A stretch of 36,503 nt of DNA from a virus. Positions 7,967 to 15,098 of this stretch are shown in pieces (positions within the stretch are counted from its first letter, which is position 1; the number at the start of each line of letters is the position of its first letter). Under the pieces are notes generated by a model. That model ran no database searches, was not told where the DNA came from, and worked only from the letters and a program-made list of their open reading frames with translations. The stretch covers positions 1 to 36,503 of IMG/VR virus record IMGVR_UViG_3300006733_000009; one strand, given 5' to 3'. The position numbers and the translations under genes are program-made.

Positions 7967-8268
7967 TGGGATTAAAAAAAATAATTAAGAGTTACAGAAA
8001 GTTGGGTGCAAGGAGGTTCTTTAAGAAGTGGGGTGATGGGCTAACAAACCTGACTCCTCTGCAACAAACTAGAACAGCGTTATGGGGATTCCCTGCTATT
8101 TTTGGAGGTCTCTTTTGGGGAATTGTGGTAACTTTTTTAGGGAAGATATACTGGCTTTGTTTAATTTTGCTAGGTTCTCTTCCCATTACCACAATGCAAT
8201 TAGTAAGTCAAATACAAAAATATAGAGCACAGAAAAAAGTTGAGGATTTAATGAAACAAGCAAAATGA
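7966..8268 (+). CDS. 100-aa membrane protein
   Basis: A basic, amphipathic N-terminal part (MGLKKIIKSYRKLGARRFF) is followed by two hydrophobic segments (about residues 42-60 and 62-82) and a charged C-terminal helix. Overlaps both neighbours (TAATG upstream and a four-base overlap downstream). Function unknown. Confidence 0.65.
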   Translation: MGLKKIIKSYRKLGARRFFKKWGDGLTNLTPLQQTRTALWGFPAIFGGLFWGIVVTFLGKIYWLCLILLGSLPITTMQLVSQIQKYRAQKKVEDLMKQAK

Positions 8269-8675
8269 TATTATTAATCATTATAATAACATTGAGTATA
8301 TTAGATTTGTTTCTTACTTGGGGATATATTAATAAATATAAAAAATGGCAGCCAAATAAGGATTATGATTTAATGGAGAGAAATCCTTTATTAATCTGGT
8401 TATGGAAAACATTTGGATTTAAAGCAGGGATGACCATTGGTTCTATTATAGTTTTAACATTAAATATTTTAGTAGTAATTTATACTCATTGGATTGTCTC
8501 AGTTTTCTTAATAATTATTTTACTTATAGTCCTAGATACAAACTTAAAAAATATAGAAATATTAAACAAATTAATAAAAAAATATCCAAAAGGGCATCTT
8601 CCAGAAAAAACATTTGGAAAAGTTCAAGGAAATAATCAAAAAGGAGGTATAAAAAATGTCAAAATCAAAAAATAG
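8265..8675 (+). CDS. 136-aa multi-pass membrane protein
   Basis: Three hydrophobic segments lie at about residues 1-20, 50-72 and 75-92. The pattern LDLFLTWGYI followed by a polar loop and MERNPLLIWLW resembles small DUF5658-type membrane proteins, a similarity I cannot verify. The C-terminal 30 residues are basic; the last codons contain AAGGAGG for the next gene. Confidence 0.6.
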   Translation: MILLIIIITLSILDLFLTWGYINKYKKWQPNKDYDLMERNPLLIWLWKTFGFKAGMTIGSIIVLTLNILVVIYTHWIVSVFLIIILLIVLDTNLKNIEILNKLIKKYPKGHLPEKTFGKVQGNNQKGGIKNVKIKK

Positions 8676-8862
8676 AAAGGAAACATTTTACTATGTACAT
8701 AAATATTTCCTAAGATATTTATTTCTACTGGCCGTAATAATTTTCACAGTGATATATCTCAGGGATTATCTCTTTGTTTCAACATTAGAAGAAAAATTTT
8801 TTAATTTATTTGTTTATGTAGGCGGGGGATATGCTCTTTTAAGGATGGGAGATTGGATATAA
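8656..8862 (+). CDS. 68-aa two-helix membrane protein
   Basis: The start is inside the preceding gene, after AAGGAGG. Two hydrophobic segments (about residues 18-35 and 48-66) are seen, with a basic N-terminus. Part of the 7.6-9.5 kb run of small membrane proteins. Confidence 0.6.
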   Translation: MSKSKNRKETFYYVHKYFLRYLFLLAVIIFTVIYLRDYLFVSTLEEKFFNLFVYVGGGYALLRMGDWI

Positions 8863-8863
8863 G

Positions 8864-9136
8864 ATGTTTGATGAAATATTTGAATGGCTCGGAGAACTCT
8901 TTGAAGGATTAGGAGAATTTTTTGGTTCTTTATTTGAAGGAGTTGGAGAATTCAGTGTAATTGGATTACTCTTTGGAATATTAACAGCAGGATTTGTATT
9001 TTTATTAAGAAAACAAATGTTAAATCCATTCTTAGTACATATGTCAAAAGGAGCTGGATTATTCTGGGGTGCATTAACTTACATAGGTTGTTTCATAGCA
9101 GGGTACTTTATAGGTAAATTTTTTGAAAATAGTTAA
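8864..9136 (+). CDS. 90-aa membrane protein with acidic amphipathic N-terminus
   Basis: Residues 1-29 are a repeated Phe/Leu/Gly/Glu pattern (WLGELFEGLGEFFGSLFEG), an acidic amphipathic helix or glycine-zipper-like segment. Two hydrophobic helices follow (about 30-50 and 66-86). Such a design suits a membrane-active or pore-forming protein, for example in exit, but this is inference. Confidence 0.65.
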   Translation: MFDEIFEWLGELFEGLGEFFGSLFEGVGEFSVIGLLFGILTAGFVFLLRKQMLNPFLVHMSKGAGLFWGALTYIGCFIAGYFIGKFFENS

Positions 9137-9153
9137 AAGGGAGGTATAAAGAG

Positions 9154-9489
9154 ATGTTTGAGAAACTAAAACAGGATATGTTAAAAAAGATAGAGACAGA
9201 CGCAGTAAAATCAGAACTCAATGGAGAAACAGTTTACTTAAAGAAATCCAGAATTCCTTTGGTAGGAGATTGGGCTAGAATTTATCCTCCAGTAAATGAG
9301 AATGGTTCTTGGAATATACCAAACCTAATCTTTGGAGGTAAAAAGAACTTAATTAAGTTAATAATAGTTCTAGTAATCATAGCAATGTTATTTGCAGGAA
9401 TTTACCAACTCATTCAGGGATATGAGGCTATCCTAAATCAACCATGTGTTCAATCTTGTATTAATCCAATAAAATATTTAGGTTATTAA
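9154..9489 (+). CDS. 111-aa single-pass membrane protein
   Basis: AAAGGGAGG precedes the ATG. A soluble N-terminal part of about 65 residues is followed by one hydrophobic helix (about 67-90) and a short tail with two cysteines (PCVQSCINP). Function unknown. Confidence 0.65.
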   Translation: MFEKLKQDMLKKIETDAVKSELNGETVYLKKSRIPLVGDWARIYPPVNENGSWNIPNLIFGGKKNLIKLIIVLVIIAMLFAGIYQLIQGYEAILNQPCVQSCINPIKYLGY

Positions 9490-9493
9490 CATA

Positions 9494-9769
9494 ATGGAAC
9501 AAAAAGAGGGGTGTCAAAATATATTTTATTTTTATGTACATTCTAAACTAAAAGAACATTCTCTAGCAGGTGCTATTTCAGTTAGAAAAACTTATTCTCT
9601 ATTAGCTAGATGTTTTAGAATACCAAAACCATTAAGAATTGTAATAATAAAAGAATTAGAATCATTAGGTTTAATAGAAAAATCAGATAAAAAACTTTTA
9701 AGAATTCTAAACAATGGATTAGATTTTTCAAATACGAATCTAATATATAGGAAGGTAGGGCTGTTATAA
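9494..9769 (+). CDS. 91-aa winged-helix-like protein
   Basis: The order of helices and the LRIVIIKELESLGLIEKSDKK stretch, in which a recognition helix leads into a wing, suggest a small winged-helix DNA-binding protein. No ribosome binding site is seen; it closes the membrane-protein operon and could regulate the promoter that follows at 9790. Confidence 0.5.
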   Translation: MEQKEGCQNIFYFYVHSKLKEHSLAGAISVRKTYSLLARCFRIPKPLRIVIIKELESLGLIEKSDKKLLRILNNGLDFSNTNLIYRKVGLL

Positions 9770-9774
9770 CTCAC

Positions 9775-9797
9775 TAATTACAATAAACATTTATAAA
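9775..9797 (+). promoter_or_regulatory. Archaeal promoter, AATAAACA-TTTATAAA class, leaderless
   Basis: TTTATAAA lies at 9790-9797 behind AATTACAATAAACA, matching the promoter at 7526. The ATG at 9818 is 28 nt from its first T, consistent with leaderless translation. Confidence 0.75.
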
Positions 9798-9817
9798 CTA
9801 TAAAATCATACAACAAT

Positions 9818-10114
9818 ATGAAAAAAAGATTAAAAGAGATAATTGATGATTTAAAAGATGTTGTTACCGACGAGCTTTATCGTGTTAGTGATGATTGTAT
9901 ATTAGATTGTGCTATTAGAATTCTAAATAGAGAGATAATTCAAGAGAAAAAGAATACTCATAGGCGGGAACAAATTTTTAATAAAAGAAATTTACCTTCT
10001 TTCGTTCCTGCCACTGAAAAACAATTATTCGCCTTAAAGAAATTAGGTATCAAGGAAGGGGACATTTCTAAACAAGAAGCATTCCAAATAATAAAAGAGG
10101 CAAAAGAGAAATGA
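9818..10114 (+). CDS. 98-aa protein with a phage-type C-terminal motif
   Basis: A charged N-terminal helical part is followed by ATEKQLFALKKLGIKEGD-type sequence (residues about 65-95), a short helical motif seen at the C-terminus of many phage and plasmid proteins of diverse function. It is the first gene of the long accessory operon and overlaps the next by ATGA. Confidence 0.6.
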   Translation: MKKRLKEIIDDLKDVVTDELYRVSDDCILDCAIRILNREIIQEKKNTHRREQIFNKRNLPSFVPATEKQLFALKKLGIKEGDISKQEAFQIIKEAKEK

Positions 10115-10428
10115 TAAACAAAGAAAGGATGATTTCAGCGATATTTGTTATAATCTCTATAAGTGCGGTACTATTCGGGACAATCATATTTCTTTATGGA
10201 CAATATCAAGAACCAGAGATTAAAAGAACTAAATGTTATGATAGGTTCACTAATGAGATAATTGGTGAAAAATGCTTAAATGAAATTTATCCCTTCCAAT
10301 GGGGAGGGTTGTTATTAGTTTTAGGAGTATTTTCCTCTGCGTTATCTGTAGCATGGAATTTCATATCAGATAAAGAGAATAGACCAACGAATTTTTTTGG
10401 TTTTGAATATAGGGATATTAAAAAATGA
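10111..10428 (+). CDS. 105-aa two-helix membrane protein
   Basis: Hydrophobic helices lie at about residues 8-29 and 65-85, with a loop between them containing two cysteines (KCYDRF and EKCLNE), probably extracytoplasmic. Couples to both neighbours by four-base overlaps. Function unknown. Confidence 0.65.
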   Translation: MINKERMISAIFVIISISAVLFGTIIFLYGQYQEPEIKRTKCYDRFTNEIIGEKCLNEIYPFQWGGLLLVLGVFSSALSVAWNFISDKENRPTNFFGFEYRDIKK

Positions 10429-10739
10429 ACACTCGCCAAAAAATGTATGAGACTAACAAGAGAATAAAGAATTTTCTATCAAAGAATGGATTTAGTTATA
10501 TTTATCTATTTCCTCATTTAAGATATTTAAAAGATTACAATTTAAAAGGATATGGATTTGACGCATTGGGATTTAAAAAAATAAATTCAGGACACAAACC
10601 TTGTTTATTCCAATTCAAATCAAATAAAAAACCATCTAAGAAAATATTAGAAGCATATAGAAAGATAAGTAAATCTCATAATGTTTATTTATATTGGATT
10701 AACTGTCCAAATAGAAAGAAAATAGAATTATATTGTTAA
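10425..10739 (+). CDS. Small PD-(D/E)XK/VRR-NUC-type nuclease
   Basis: The 104-aa protein has D46 in GFDALGF and Q63-F-K65 in LFQFKSNK, followed by a helix (ILEAYRKIS) and a strand (VYLYWINC). This is the D...QxK layout of small VRR-NUC-like nucleases in phages and archaeal viruses, where they may resolve or trim DNA. A proline in the PD position is not present. Confidence 0.55.
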   Translation: MNTRQKMYETNKRIKNFLSKNGFSYIYLFPHLRYLKDYNLKGYGFDALGFKKINSGHKPCLFQFKSNKKPSKKILEAYRKISKSHNVYLYWINCPNRKKIELYC

Positions 10740-10740
10740 A

Positions 10741-11328
10741 ATGGTAGAAATTTCAGAAGTAAAAAAAGTAGAAAAAATAGAAAGAGTAGCAGAATCAAAA
10801 GATATAGTCTTTGGGAAAAGTGCTAACTCCATGAGAGATTGGATTAGTAAGATGATTAGAAAGTTCCAGAGAGAACATAACTTAGAATATGAATTAGTTT
10901 TCAAAGGTATTTTAGAGATGTATAATAAATTTCATTCAGAACAAAAAGATAAAAATTATGAATTAGAGTTAGAAATTCTTACAGGATGGCAAGGAAAAGG
11001 AGTAACAGAAATCTATAAGGGTTTTGATAACGACTTTAAAGTAAGAGAACCAAGAAAAGATAAAAAGACAGGAGAAATTACTTGGACTACACATTCTGTT
11101 TCTAAAGAAAATTTAAATAATATGATTAAGGTAATTAAAAAATTAGAGATAGGAAAAACATATAAGTGTTATCAAATAGCAAAACTCATGGGAATGGATT
11201 GGAAAAATGATGTTTGGAGAAACAGAAGTAAAATTTATTTTCAAATGTATTATCATCCAGTGAAGATTCTTGAAAAATTAAATGTAATAGAATATTCTGG
11301 AAGAGGAGATATAAAAAGATTAATATGA
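10741..11328 (+). CDS. 195-aa protein, possible DNA-binding C-terminus
   Basis: A Val/Glu/Lys-rich start is followed by a helical domain and a C-terminal segment (KCYQIAKLMGMDWKNDVWRN...GRGDIKRLI) with the look of a winged helix. The ATG is in a TAAAATG junction without a ribosome binding site, so translation likely depends on termination-reinitiation. Family not recognised. Confidence 0.6.
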   Translation: MVEISEVKKVEKIERVAESKDIVFGKSANSMRDWISKMIRKFQREHNLEYELVFKGILEMYNKFHSEQKDKNYELELEILTGWQGKGVTEIYKGFDNDFKVREPRKDKKTGEITWTTHSVSKENLNNMIKVIKKLEIGKTYKCYQIAKLMGMDWKNDVWRNRSKIYFQMYYHPVKILEKLNVIEYSGRGDIKRLI

Positions 11329-11540
11329 CAAAAAAAGAAATAAAAAAGATATACAAGGAAATGGATGATTTAGAAAAAGCATTATTGTTAAAATATGATA
11401 AACTACAAAAAGTTCATAATAAGTTTTTAGAAGATTATAGAAATATACCAGATAGATTTATAGAAATAATAAATAAGATGTCTGAATTGTTAAATGCAAT
11501 GAAAGGAGTGTTAAAAATAGCAGAAAATCAATCAAAATGA
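11325..11540 (+). CDS. 71-aa coiled-coil protein
   Basis: Overlaps the preceding gene by ATGA. The whole product is one charged helix (KKEIKKIYKEMDDLEKAL...). Function unknown. Confidence 0.6.
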   Translation: MTKKEIKKIYKEMDDLEKALLLKYDKLQKVHNKFLEDYRNIPDRFIEIINKMSELLNAMKGVLKIAENQSK

Positions 11541-11761
11541 CATGTATAAACGGAATAATTAGTTCAATAAGGTCAAGGAGAATTAGAACAGACAAGGATT
11601 ATGTAGATGCAATGCTACACTGTGCAACCTGTTGTGCAGATAGAGAGAGAATAATGGAAATAGAAGATAGAATGAAGGAGGCATCAAGGAGATATGGTAA
11701 CACTATTAAGACCAGAAGTAGTCCGCAAGATGACAGCAAAATCCAGAGAGAAGATGATTAA
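11537..11761 (+). CDS. 74-aa basic cysteine-containing protein
   Basis: Overlaps the preceding gene by ATGA. It has Cys in MTCING and LHCATCCADRER, where Cys-x-x-Cys-Cys could bind a metal, and several Arg clusters. Function unknown. Confidence 0.55.
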   Translation: MTCINGIISSIRSRRIRTDKDYVDAMLHCATCCADRERIMEIEDRMKEASRRYGNTIKTRSSPQDDSKIQREDD

Positions 11762-11840
11762 ATTACAAAATCAATTACTTGAGCTTCAATGGATTGGAAT
11801 TAAATTGGATAATTTATTAGAATGGCAGGAGAGAAAGTGA
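11730..11840 (+). CDS. 36-aa helical peptide
   Basis: The frame begins inside the end of the preceding gene and overlaps the next. It encodes an amphipathic helix (KLQNQLLELQWIGIKLD). Support is position and nested overlap only. Confidence 0.35.
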   Translation: MTAKSREKMIKLQNQLLELQWIGIKLDNLLEWQERK

Positions 11841-11971
11841 ATAGCATAAGAAAACGTTGGACTAAAATATTCAAAGAAGAATTAGATAAATTAGATAAAG
11901 ATGATAAAGAAGTTTTAGAAGCGACTATATGTTTTGATGAAACTTCAGAGAAGATAAGGAGATTGTTTTAA
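11822..11971 (+). CDS. 49-aa charged protein
   Basis: Starts within the end of the 36-aa frame and stops just before the next ATG. Product is Lys/Asp/Glu rich with one cysteine. Function unknown. Confidence 0.5.
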   Translation: MAGEKVNSIRKRWTKIFKEELDKLDKDDKEVLEATICFDETSEKIRRLF

Positions 11972-11972
11972 G

Positions 11973-12143
11973 ATGAACAATAAAGACTGGGCAATAGACA
12001 TGGTAGAGGATGCATATATGGAAGGAATTATAACAGCTATCCAAGAAGGAAGTTTGAAGTTGTTTATTAAAAAAAGAGAAGATAAGAAACTAAATGACCA
12101 TAAAGGTGGAATGATAATTAAACCATACGGAAGGAGCTATTAA
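11973..12143 (+). CDS. 56-aa protein
   Basis: ATG follows the preceding stop (TAAGATG) with AAGGAGATTG upstream. Product begins MNNKDWAID and ends KPYGRSY. The last codons contain the GGAAGGAG that should serve the next frame. Function unknown. Confidence 0.5.
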   Translation: MNNKDWAIDMVEDAYMEGIITAIQEGSLKLFIKKREDKKLNDHKGGMIIKPYGRSY

Positions 12144-12144
12144 A

Positions 12145-12324
12145 ATCGGACAATTCATAAACATAGAAAAGAGAATAGGAATAGTAATCCAAGAACTTAG
12201 AAATATAAATAGAGATTTAGATAAACTTAGGGAAATAATAAAAGGAATAGACGGGAATTTGTTTTATAAACAACAAATAAATAGAGAGGATATAAAAGAT
12301 GACAAAAGAACGGAATTTGGGTGA
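12145..12324 (+). CDS. 59-codon frame with ATC at the expected start
   Basis: An open frame (IGQFINIEKR...) fills the otherwise empty stretch between two genes. GGAAGGAG and a TAAAATC junction stand where this genome repeatedly has TAAAATG, so the initiator has either changed from ATG to ATC or a non-AUG codon is used. The product would be a charged helix. It ends 26 bases inside the next gene. Confidence 0.4.
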   Translation: MGQFINIEKRIGIVIQELRNINRDLDKLREIIKGIDGNLFYKQQINREDIKDDKRTEFG

Positions 12325-12676
12325 GGATAGAGGAAATATTTTAGAACATCTAAAAGGTATGAAATTAAGAAAAACACAAATAGAAAGAATTTATGGAATG
12401 GTTAAGAGAGGAGATGAAGAGTTCATGAGAAGATTGAAAGATTTAACAAAGTGGCACTCTAAAGAATGGAAATTAATATATTCTTTTATAGACAAATTAG
12501 TAGGGAGTGGATTAATAGATAACAGTCAGCAGACAATTAGGGGGAATAACACTAATACAAGTCCGTCAGTGCCTCAGAAGGTTAAGGAACTATCGGAAGT
12601 CGGATGTGATAGGAAATTGCCTTCTTCTGCTGACACTTCAAATTGTCGGGCAAAAACGAAGGAGGATAGAGGATGA
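12299..12676 (+). CDS. 125-aa protein with in-frame palindromic element
   Basis: The unique part (residues 1-75) is helical and basic. Then comes a 37-residue segment read from the 110-bp element, followed by a nine-base join and the tail NCRAKTKEDRG. The same segment and tail occur in the gene at 13097, but here the zinc-ribbon part between them (93 bp) is absent. GAGGATATAAAAG precedes the ATG. Function unknown. Confidence 0.6.
   Translation: MTKERNLGEDRGNILEHLKGMKLRKTQIERIYGMVKRGDEEFMRRLKDLTKWHSKEWKLIYSFIDKLVGSGLIDNSQQTIRGNNTNTSPSVPQKVKELSEVGCDRKLPSSADTSNCRAKTKEDRG
12525..12634. repeat. Copy 1 of a 110-bp palindrome-bounded in-frame element
   Basis: Bounded by perfect inverted repeats GTCAGCAGA and TCTGCTGAC. 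An inner hairpin CTATC/GATAG and a CAATT/AATTG pair are also possible. It differs from copy 2 at four positions, two of which form the outermost base pair (G-C here, A-T there). Confidence 0.85.
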
Positions 12677-13095
12677 ATAATAAGGACTTACAAAAGATTA
12701 AACAAGCTATTGATGAATTAATCTTGGAAATAACAGGGAAAAACACTTTGAAAGAAGCAGAAAAATATTTTGAAGATGCAAGAAATATTGGTTATCCAAA
12801 AAATGAAGATACTTTTTTTATTACAAATGTTAGCCAGTTAGCAGTTTTATTTAGGCTTAAAAAAGATACATCAAAATATTTCAAGACAGAAAATAATGCA
12901 AAGGTGAAGAAGAAACCGAGAATATCAGAAGAAACAAAGAAATTTATTGAATTTGAAGTCCCAGAAGGGAAATTAGAGGAATATGATTTACCAGAAAATT
13001 GCGATTATATAGGTAACGGACAGGATTTAAGTGGAAACTGTTTTGAATATCATAGATTTTGGAAACAACCAAAGGTGAATCTGGAGATAAATTAA
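12673..13095 (+). CDS. 140-aa hypothetical protein
   Basis: Overlaps the preceding stop by ATGA, with AAGGAGG in the tail of the preceding gene. Helical N-terminus, then a Lys-rich linker (NAKVKKKPRIS) and an acidic C-terminal domain with two cysteines (ENCDYIG and GNCFEYH). No family recognised. Confidence 0.6.
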   Translation: MNNKDLQKIKQAIDELILEITGKNTLKEAEKYFEDARNIGYPKNEDTFFITNVSQLAVLFRLKKDTSKYFKTENNAKVKKKPRISEETKKFIEFEVPEGKLEEYDLPENCDYIGNGQDLSGNCFEYHRFWKQPKVNLEIN

Positions 13096-13096
13096 T

Positions 13097-13498
13097 ATGA
13101 AAAACGAAAAAGACCTAAGAAAGAAATTAAAAGAAATAACAAATGAAATAAAAACATCAGGATTAGCATGGAGATTTAATTATTCATGTGGGTTATCTTC
13201 TGGCTCATGTTTTGGAGAGAGCTGGGAAGATGAAACTAGATTAGATAATCAGCAGACAATTAGGGGGAACAACACTAATACAAGTCCGTCAGTGCCTCAG
13301 AAGGTTAAGGAACTATCGGAAGTCGGATGTGATAGGAAATTACCTTCTTCTGCTGATACTTTACAAAAAGGTTGTGGAAAATATGTTAAAGAATGGAATA
13401 GACATTGTGGAGAAATAGAAGATTTAAAGCATAGTGATAATATTATCTTATGTTCTGAATGTCGGGCAAAAACGAAGGAGGATAAGAATGGAATATAA
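13097..13498 (+). CDS. 133-aa protein: variable head, palindromic element, zinc-ribbon tail
   Basis: The head (about 50 residues, SGLAWRFNYSCGL...) is unrelated to the head of the 12299 gene. It is followed by the 37-residue element peptide, then a zinc-ribbon-like module GCGKYVKEWNRHCG...ILCSECRAKT with four spaced cysteines, and the shared tail. The continuous zinc-ribbon reading frame shows that the element is translated and not removed. Its last 11 bases overlap the next gene. Confidence 0.65.
   Translation: MKNEKDLRKKLKEITNEIKTSGLAWRFNYSCGLSSGSCFGESWEDETRLDNQQTIRGNNTNTSPSVPQKVKELSEVGCDRKLPSSADTLQKGCGKYVKEWNRHCGEIEDLKHSDNIILCSECRAKTKEDKNGI
13248..13357. repeat. Copy 2 of the 110-bp palindrome-bounded in-frame element
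   Basis: Bounded by perfect inverted repeats ATCAGCAGA and TCTGCTGAT. Same length and same reading frame as copy 1; internal differences are synonymous (AAT/AAC and TTG/TTA). Confidence 0.85.
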
Positions 13499-13946
13499 AG
13501 ACGGATTAATTAAAGAATGGAAACATAAAGGAAGAAAATGTGTAATACTTTGGGTTAGAGACCACTTTTGTGCTTATGTTGAAACAAAATTAAAAGACGT
13601 TGATTATTCACAAGAATTTGGAAGCTATGAAACAAGTCCAGAGTCAAATATTGATGCACATGGGGGATTAACCTTTTCTGGAGAATTAAAGGATTTAGAT
13701 GATGGAGTTTATTATTTTGGTTGTGATTATGCTCATGCAGGAGATTATTGTGAAGGTTTATGGGAAAAGGAAGGGACTTACAAATGGACTTTAAAAGAAG
13801 TTGAAGAAGAAACGAACAAAATGTGTGGGTCTATTATCTCTTATGAGAAAACCTATCAGAAATATAAGGAAGCATTTGAGAGATTTGAAAAAGAAGTAAA
13901 AGGGATTTCACAAGATAATGCAGAAGCGAAGGAGGAAGACAAATGA
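13488..13946 (+). CDS. 152-aa protein of a widespread phage family (HGGLT...AHAGD)
   Basis: The start at 13488 follows AAGGAGG in the shared tail of the preceding gene and is preferred to an upstream in-frame start at 13434. Landmarks are the early KGRKCVILWVRDHF, then DAHGGLTFSG and YYFGCDYAHAGD, a pattern I know from uncharacterised phage and plasmid proteins. The end (AEAKEEDK) is Lys/Glu rich and its DNA contains GAAGGAGG for the next gene. Biochemical role unknown. Confidence 0.6.
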   Translation: MEYKDGLIKEWKHKGRKCVILWVRDHFCAYVETKLKDVDYSQEFGSYETSPESNIDAHGGLTFSGELKDLDDGVYYFGCDYAHAGDYCEGLWEKEGTYKWTLKEVEEETNKMCGSIISYEKTYQKYKEAFERFEKEVKGISQDNAEAKEEDK

Positions 13947-14179
13947 TAGATGAATTTAATTATAGAAATATTGAGAGAATAGTTTATATTTGGGGAAGAT
14001 ATGCTGGAACAAGAGATGCTACTAAGGAAGGTAAACATTATACTGGATATGATATTAAAGAATTAATTAGGAGATTAGAAAGATTTATCAAAGAACCGAA
14101 GAGTTTTCAGGATGGATTTGAGAAAGAAGATACAGAAGAACAAGCAAAAGTGAAGGAGAATAAGGGAAATGGAGTTTAA
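13943..14179 (+). CDS. 78-aa hypothetical protein
   Basis: Overlaps the preceding gene by ATGA. Contains IVYIWGRYAGTRDATK and a helical IKELIRRLERF, then a charged tail (EEQAKVKENKGNGV) of the same style as its neighbours. Function unknown. Confidence 0.55.
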   Translation: MIDEFNYRNIERIVYIWGRYAGTRDATKEGKHYTGYDIKELIRRLERFIKEPKSFQDGFEKEDTEEQAKVKENKGNGV

Positions 14180-14303
14180 TGATATAAAAGATATAATTAT
14201 AGAACTCAAAGTTCATAAATTTAAATATGGAAAAGGTAGAAGTTTTATAGATAAAGAAGAATTATTAAAAAGGTTTAAAGAAAAGTTTGAAGATGACAAT
14301 TAA
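14169..14303 (+). CDS. 44-aa charged peptide
   Basis: The start is inside the end of the preceding gene, after GGAGAATAAGGG, and the frame ends inside the methyltransferase gene. Lys/Glu/Phe rich. Function unknown. Confidence 0.45.
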   Translation: MEFNDIKDIIIELKVHKFKYGKGRSFIDKEELLKRFKEKFEDDN

Positions 14304-14931
14304 AATACTAAATTTATATGCTGGGATAGGAGGAAATAGAAAACTTTGGGATGGAGATATAGAAGTTACTGCTGTGGAAATTAATGAAGAAATAGCAGGA
14401 GTTTATAAATCTTTTTTTCCAAAAGATAAAATAGTAATCGGGGATGCACATCAATATCTTTTAGACCATTATAAAGAGTTTGATTTTATATGGGCGAGTC
14501 CTCCTTGTCCAACACACAGTAAAATGTGTTTCTCTCAAAATCAGAAGGTTTATCCAAGTATGCAGATGTATCAGGAGATAATTTTTCTTAAATCGTGGTT
14601 TAAAGGAAAATGGATTGTGGAAAATGTAATGCCTTACTATGAACCTTTAGTTAAACCAAATGTAGAGTTTGCGAGACATTATTTTTGGTGTAATTTTCAC
14701 ATACATAAAAAGGAATTTCCTCAAATTGATATATCGAGAAGTACGCCAGAAGAATTATTAAAATTTCATGGAATTGAGAAACCAAATCTAAAACATTATA
14801 GAACAATAGTTAGAAATATGGTTAATCCTCCAATAGGACTTCACATTTTTAATTGTATGTTAAAAGAAGTAAAACAGAAACAACAAACATTAGATTCACA
14901 ACCACAAGCAAAGGAGAACCAAAATGAATAA
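14293..14931 (+). CDS. Minimal DNA cytosine-C5 methyltransferase (Dcm-like)
   Basis: The start at 14293 (MTIKILNLYAGIGG) is preferred to an in-frame TTG at 14287. Motif I is LNLYAGIGG (residues 6-14), motif IV WASPPCPTHS with catalytic C72, motif VI ENV (110-112), and a motif X-like RNMVNPPIG (174-182). All methyl-transfer motifs are present in 212 residues, well below the usual length for this class, because the target-recognition region between motifs VIII and IX is very short. No cognate endonuclease is nearby, so self-protection against host restriction or epigenetic control is likely. Confidence 0.8.
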   Translation: MTIKILNLYAGIGGNRKLWDGDIEVTAVEINEEIAGVYKSFFPKDKIVIGDAHQYLLDHYKEFDFIWASPPCPTHSKMCFSQNQKVYPSMQMYQEIIFLKSWFKGKWIVENVMPYYEPLVKPNVEFARHYFWCNFHIHKKEFPQIDISRSTPEELLKFHGIEKPNLKHYRTIVRNMVNPPIGLHIFNCMLKEVKQKQQTLDSQPQAKENQNE

Positions 14932-15097
14932 AAAAAGAAGCGTTGTAGGTATAAAGATATTTGAGATTATGGAAAGAGAAAGAAATTATTATAAAAAGAG
15001 ATGTGAAAAACTAACTGAATTAATTTTAGAACATCCTATATTAAAAAAAGCGTTTAATAAATTAGCAAAGACAAATAAAGAGGAGGATTTTTATTAA
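14924..15097 (+). CDS. 57-aa basic protein
   Basis: Starts within the tail of the methyltransferase gene after AAAGGAGAACC. Product is Lys/Arg rich (MNKKRSVVGIKIFEIM...) and helical. Its end carries AGAGGAGG ahead of the next ATG. Function unknown. Confidence 0.5.
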   Translation: MNKKRSVVGIKIFEIMERERNYYKKRCEKLTELILEHPILKKAFNKLAKTNKEEDFY

Positions 15098-15098
15098 A

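Noticed and set aside
12525-12634. 110-bp element as a removable intron
   Set aside because: Removing 110 bp would shift the frame and destroy the zinc-ribbon sequence in the second gene; the frame is open straight through in both copies.
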